A stretch of 64,000 nucleotides of DNA from Halocaridina rubra (lineage: Eukaryota > Arthropoda > Malacostraca > Decapoda > Atyidae): positions 33,267 through 97,266 of the forward strand of contig JAXCGZ010021008.1 in NCBI GenBank assembly GCA_037179515.1. The letters are read 5' to 3'. Both the position numbers and the translations under genes were made by a program. This document shows, in pieces, positions 62,188 through 64,000 of the stretch. The notes beneath the pieces were generated by a model. The model was not told the origin of the DNA and did no database searches. It saw nothing but the letters and a program-made list of their open reading frames with translations. Position 1 is the first letter of the stretch. Each line of letters starts with the position of its first letter.

Positions 62188-62509
62188 AGAATATAAAAAG
62201 AAGAAGTGCCTATGTATAAGAAGACAGGCAGAGAGGACATATGAAAATGACATTGCGAGGGGCGATGAGAAAGAATCCCAAGCTCATTGATAGCTTGGTC
62301 GACGCATATGCTATAGTTAGGAATACAGAACAATTATATCACTGTGACAAGACAGTTGACAGTGTTTGTGAAGAATTGCATATGGAGTTTGTGGGTATTT
62401 AAAATGAAAATAGTACTCCCCTCTATTGCAAAGGTGAGAAAATGAGGTTTATAATACGGAAAAAATGCCTTTTTAACAATAGAAGTACATAGCTCATATC
62501 TAGAAATAA

Positions 62510-62935
62510 GTACTCAAAAGATTTAGGACCTGATGATATATCACCATGTGTACTTAATGGTTGAGCTCTGCCATTATCTGTAGAACTTTTCATCATATTT
62601 AAAGTCATTATACTCTGGGGAGATTCCAAGATGCTGGAAATAACTGAACACTGTACATATCTTCAGAAAGGGGGAAGAGAAATACAGCTCACAACTGTGA
62701 GCCAGACAACTTTTGCAAAGTCAAGAAGAACTACAGAGAAGTCATATTTCAATTCACTTGGAGGTTTTTAACTAATTGTCAACGAGACAATGTGGCAATA
62801 TCTAGGAGTGGATAAAAACTTTAGATGGAAGGGAACATAGGGTCAGAGCATGACACGCAATGTCAGACTAAGGGAAAGTTAGCAGTGGTGTTCCCTAGGG
62901 ATCTGCTTTAGGGCAGTATGCGGATCGGAGACTTG
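62510..62935 (+). mobile_element. Decayed CR1-like LINE with internal deletion
   Basis: Begins AAAAGATTTAGGACCTGATG and GGGGAGATTCCAAGATGCTG, matching the segment upstream of the RT in the copy at 9.49-9.62 kb. Near 62795 it jumps to GAGTGGATAAAAACTTTAGA and GTTAGCAGTGGTGTTCC, which lie about 190 bp later in that copy. Several stops. Confidence 0.75.
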
Positions 62936-63107
62936 ACTGAAATAGCTCTAAAGGGAATTGTATAATGTAATCTCATATATTCAATGTTGAGTAAGTGAAA
63001 AAAGAGAATGGTCTATGGCTAGCATAAGACCCATGAGACCATTCAATATATGAAAGATGAAAAAAGTAAGGCAAAAGCAGTGGGCATTGCTTTGAATGAC
63101 TTCAAGG

Positions 63108-63230
<123 letters not shown>

Positions 63231-63427
63231 CACCAAGGGGAGAATGAAGCCAAGGGGTTGTCCCAACACCACAGAAAGAAAAAGCATTGGGCCATGAGAC
63301 AATAAGTCAATGAGAAGAAATATGCAAGATGGATATTTATTCTCTCCCTACGGGAGGCGTGGGAGGAGGAGGAGTCAGGAAACTGCCTGTTACGATGATC
63401 TTCCGTTTACCATTAGCTGCTATTTAC

Positions 63428-63429
<2 letters not shown>

Positions 63430-63478
<49 letters not shown>
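63430..63478. repeat. (CT)n microsatellite
   Basis: About 49 bp of CT, roughly 200 bp after the GA tract and of complementary sequence, so the two could pair in single strands. Confidence 0.97.
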
Positions 63479-63479
<1 letters not shown>

Positions 63480-63593
63480 GTAGAAATACAATAAAAGCTC
63501 CTAACTTCTTTATCACACAATTTTTTTTTATGTTGCAGTGATTAGTATTATCAAGAAATATAGAGCTGCGCTATATTTGGCTCATATTTCAAT

Positions 63594-63665
63594 ATGTTAT
63601 TATTATTATTATAATTATTATTATTATTTCTTGTTAGTAGTAGTAGTATTAGTAGTAGTAATAGT
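63594..63665. repeat. (TTA)n / (TAG)n imperfect microsatellite
   Basis: Degenerate TTA triplets followed by TAG/TAT triplets. 63666-64000 shows no further feature. Confidence 0.8.
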
Positions 63666-64000
63666 GGCCAGTAGCATGTTAATAGACACTACAGTGTCAG
63701 TTTATAGAACTCTACTAATATTAACCACTATTATGCTAACGAAGTTTTGGATGCCCGAATTATAATAAGAAGTTCAGACGATATGAAACGATAAGGGGAG
63801 GTCGTTATTGTAGTCTTTCCATTGGATGAAGATTGGACGATAATTCATCCAAATACTTGAAATGTTTCAGGAACTTCTTTAGTCAGTTGTACTTCGACGT
63901 TAATAAAGTTGAAATTACTAAATGATCCCCCCAAAAATAAGAAACGGAAATGACTTGCTGGGAACACCTCGCACAATACAAGGACAAAGGCTGTGTGTAT

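Overview
The window is animal nuclear DNA. It is AT-rich, its genes are split by GT-AG introns, and simple repeats, LINEs and tRNA-derived SINEs make up much of the rest. An arthropod-type TRPA channel, an SLC22-like transporter, CR1-type LINEs, a Mag-like Ty3/Gypsy element and very long (TA)n tracts suggest a crustacean, most likely a decapod. That assignment is inference, because no marker gene is present.

Layout. 0-4 kb: 5' part of an unrecognised protein gene on the minus strand. 5-15 kb: SINEs, two head-to-tail CR1-like LINE copies and a decayed LINE on the opposite strand. 16.3-17.0 kb: a decayed coding sequence. 17.5-22.2 kb: a complete Ty3/Gypsy element with identical LTRs, an ATAAT target duplication and one open gag-pol frame. 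23.9-28.4 kb: a two-exon TRPA (pyrexia-like) channel gene on the plus strand. 29-32.5 kb: decayed LINEs, one split by about 0.6 kb of (TA)n. 33.5-42.9 kb: a 12-exon SLC22-type transporter that assembles in frame to 524 aa. 44-48 kb: MITE, SINE, microsatellite, and a LINE carrying a piece of a maltase gene with its intron. 49.5-60.2 kb: AKTIP (an inactive E2-like protein of the FTS-Hook complex) on the minus strand, seven exons. Its largest intron holds two Tigger/pogo-type elements. 60-64 kb: tandem repeats, a decayed LINE and GA/CT microsatellites.

The host genes are unrelated to one another (ion channel, solute carrier, endosomal trafficking adaptor) and I see no functional cluster. The unusual content is in the mobile DNA: a host-gene fragment inside a LINE, a Tigger-type MITE carrying an internal 160-bp satellite and inserted into a TA microsatellite, a microsatellite grown inside a reverse-transcriptase frame, and a duplicated 5' splice site in AKTIP.

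All exon boundaries were read by eye from splice signals and reading-phase agreement. Repeat edges are accurate to roughly 10-20 bases unless termini are named.
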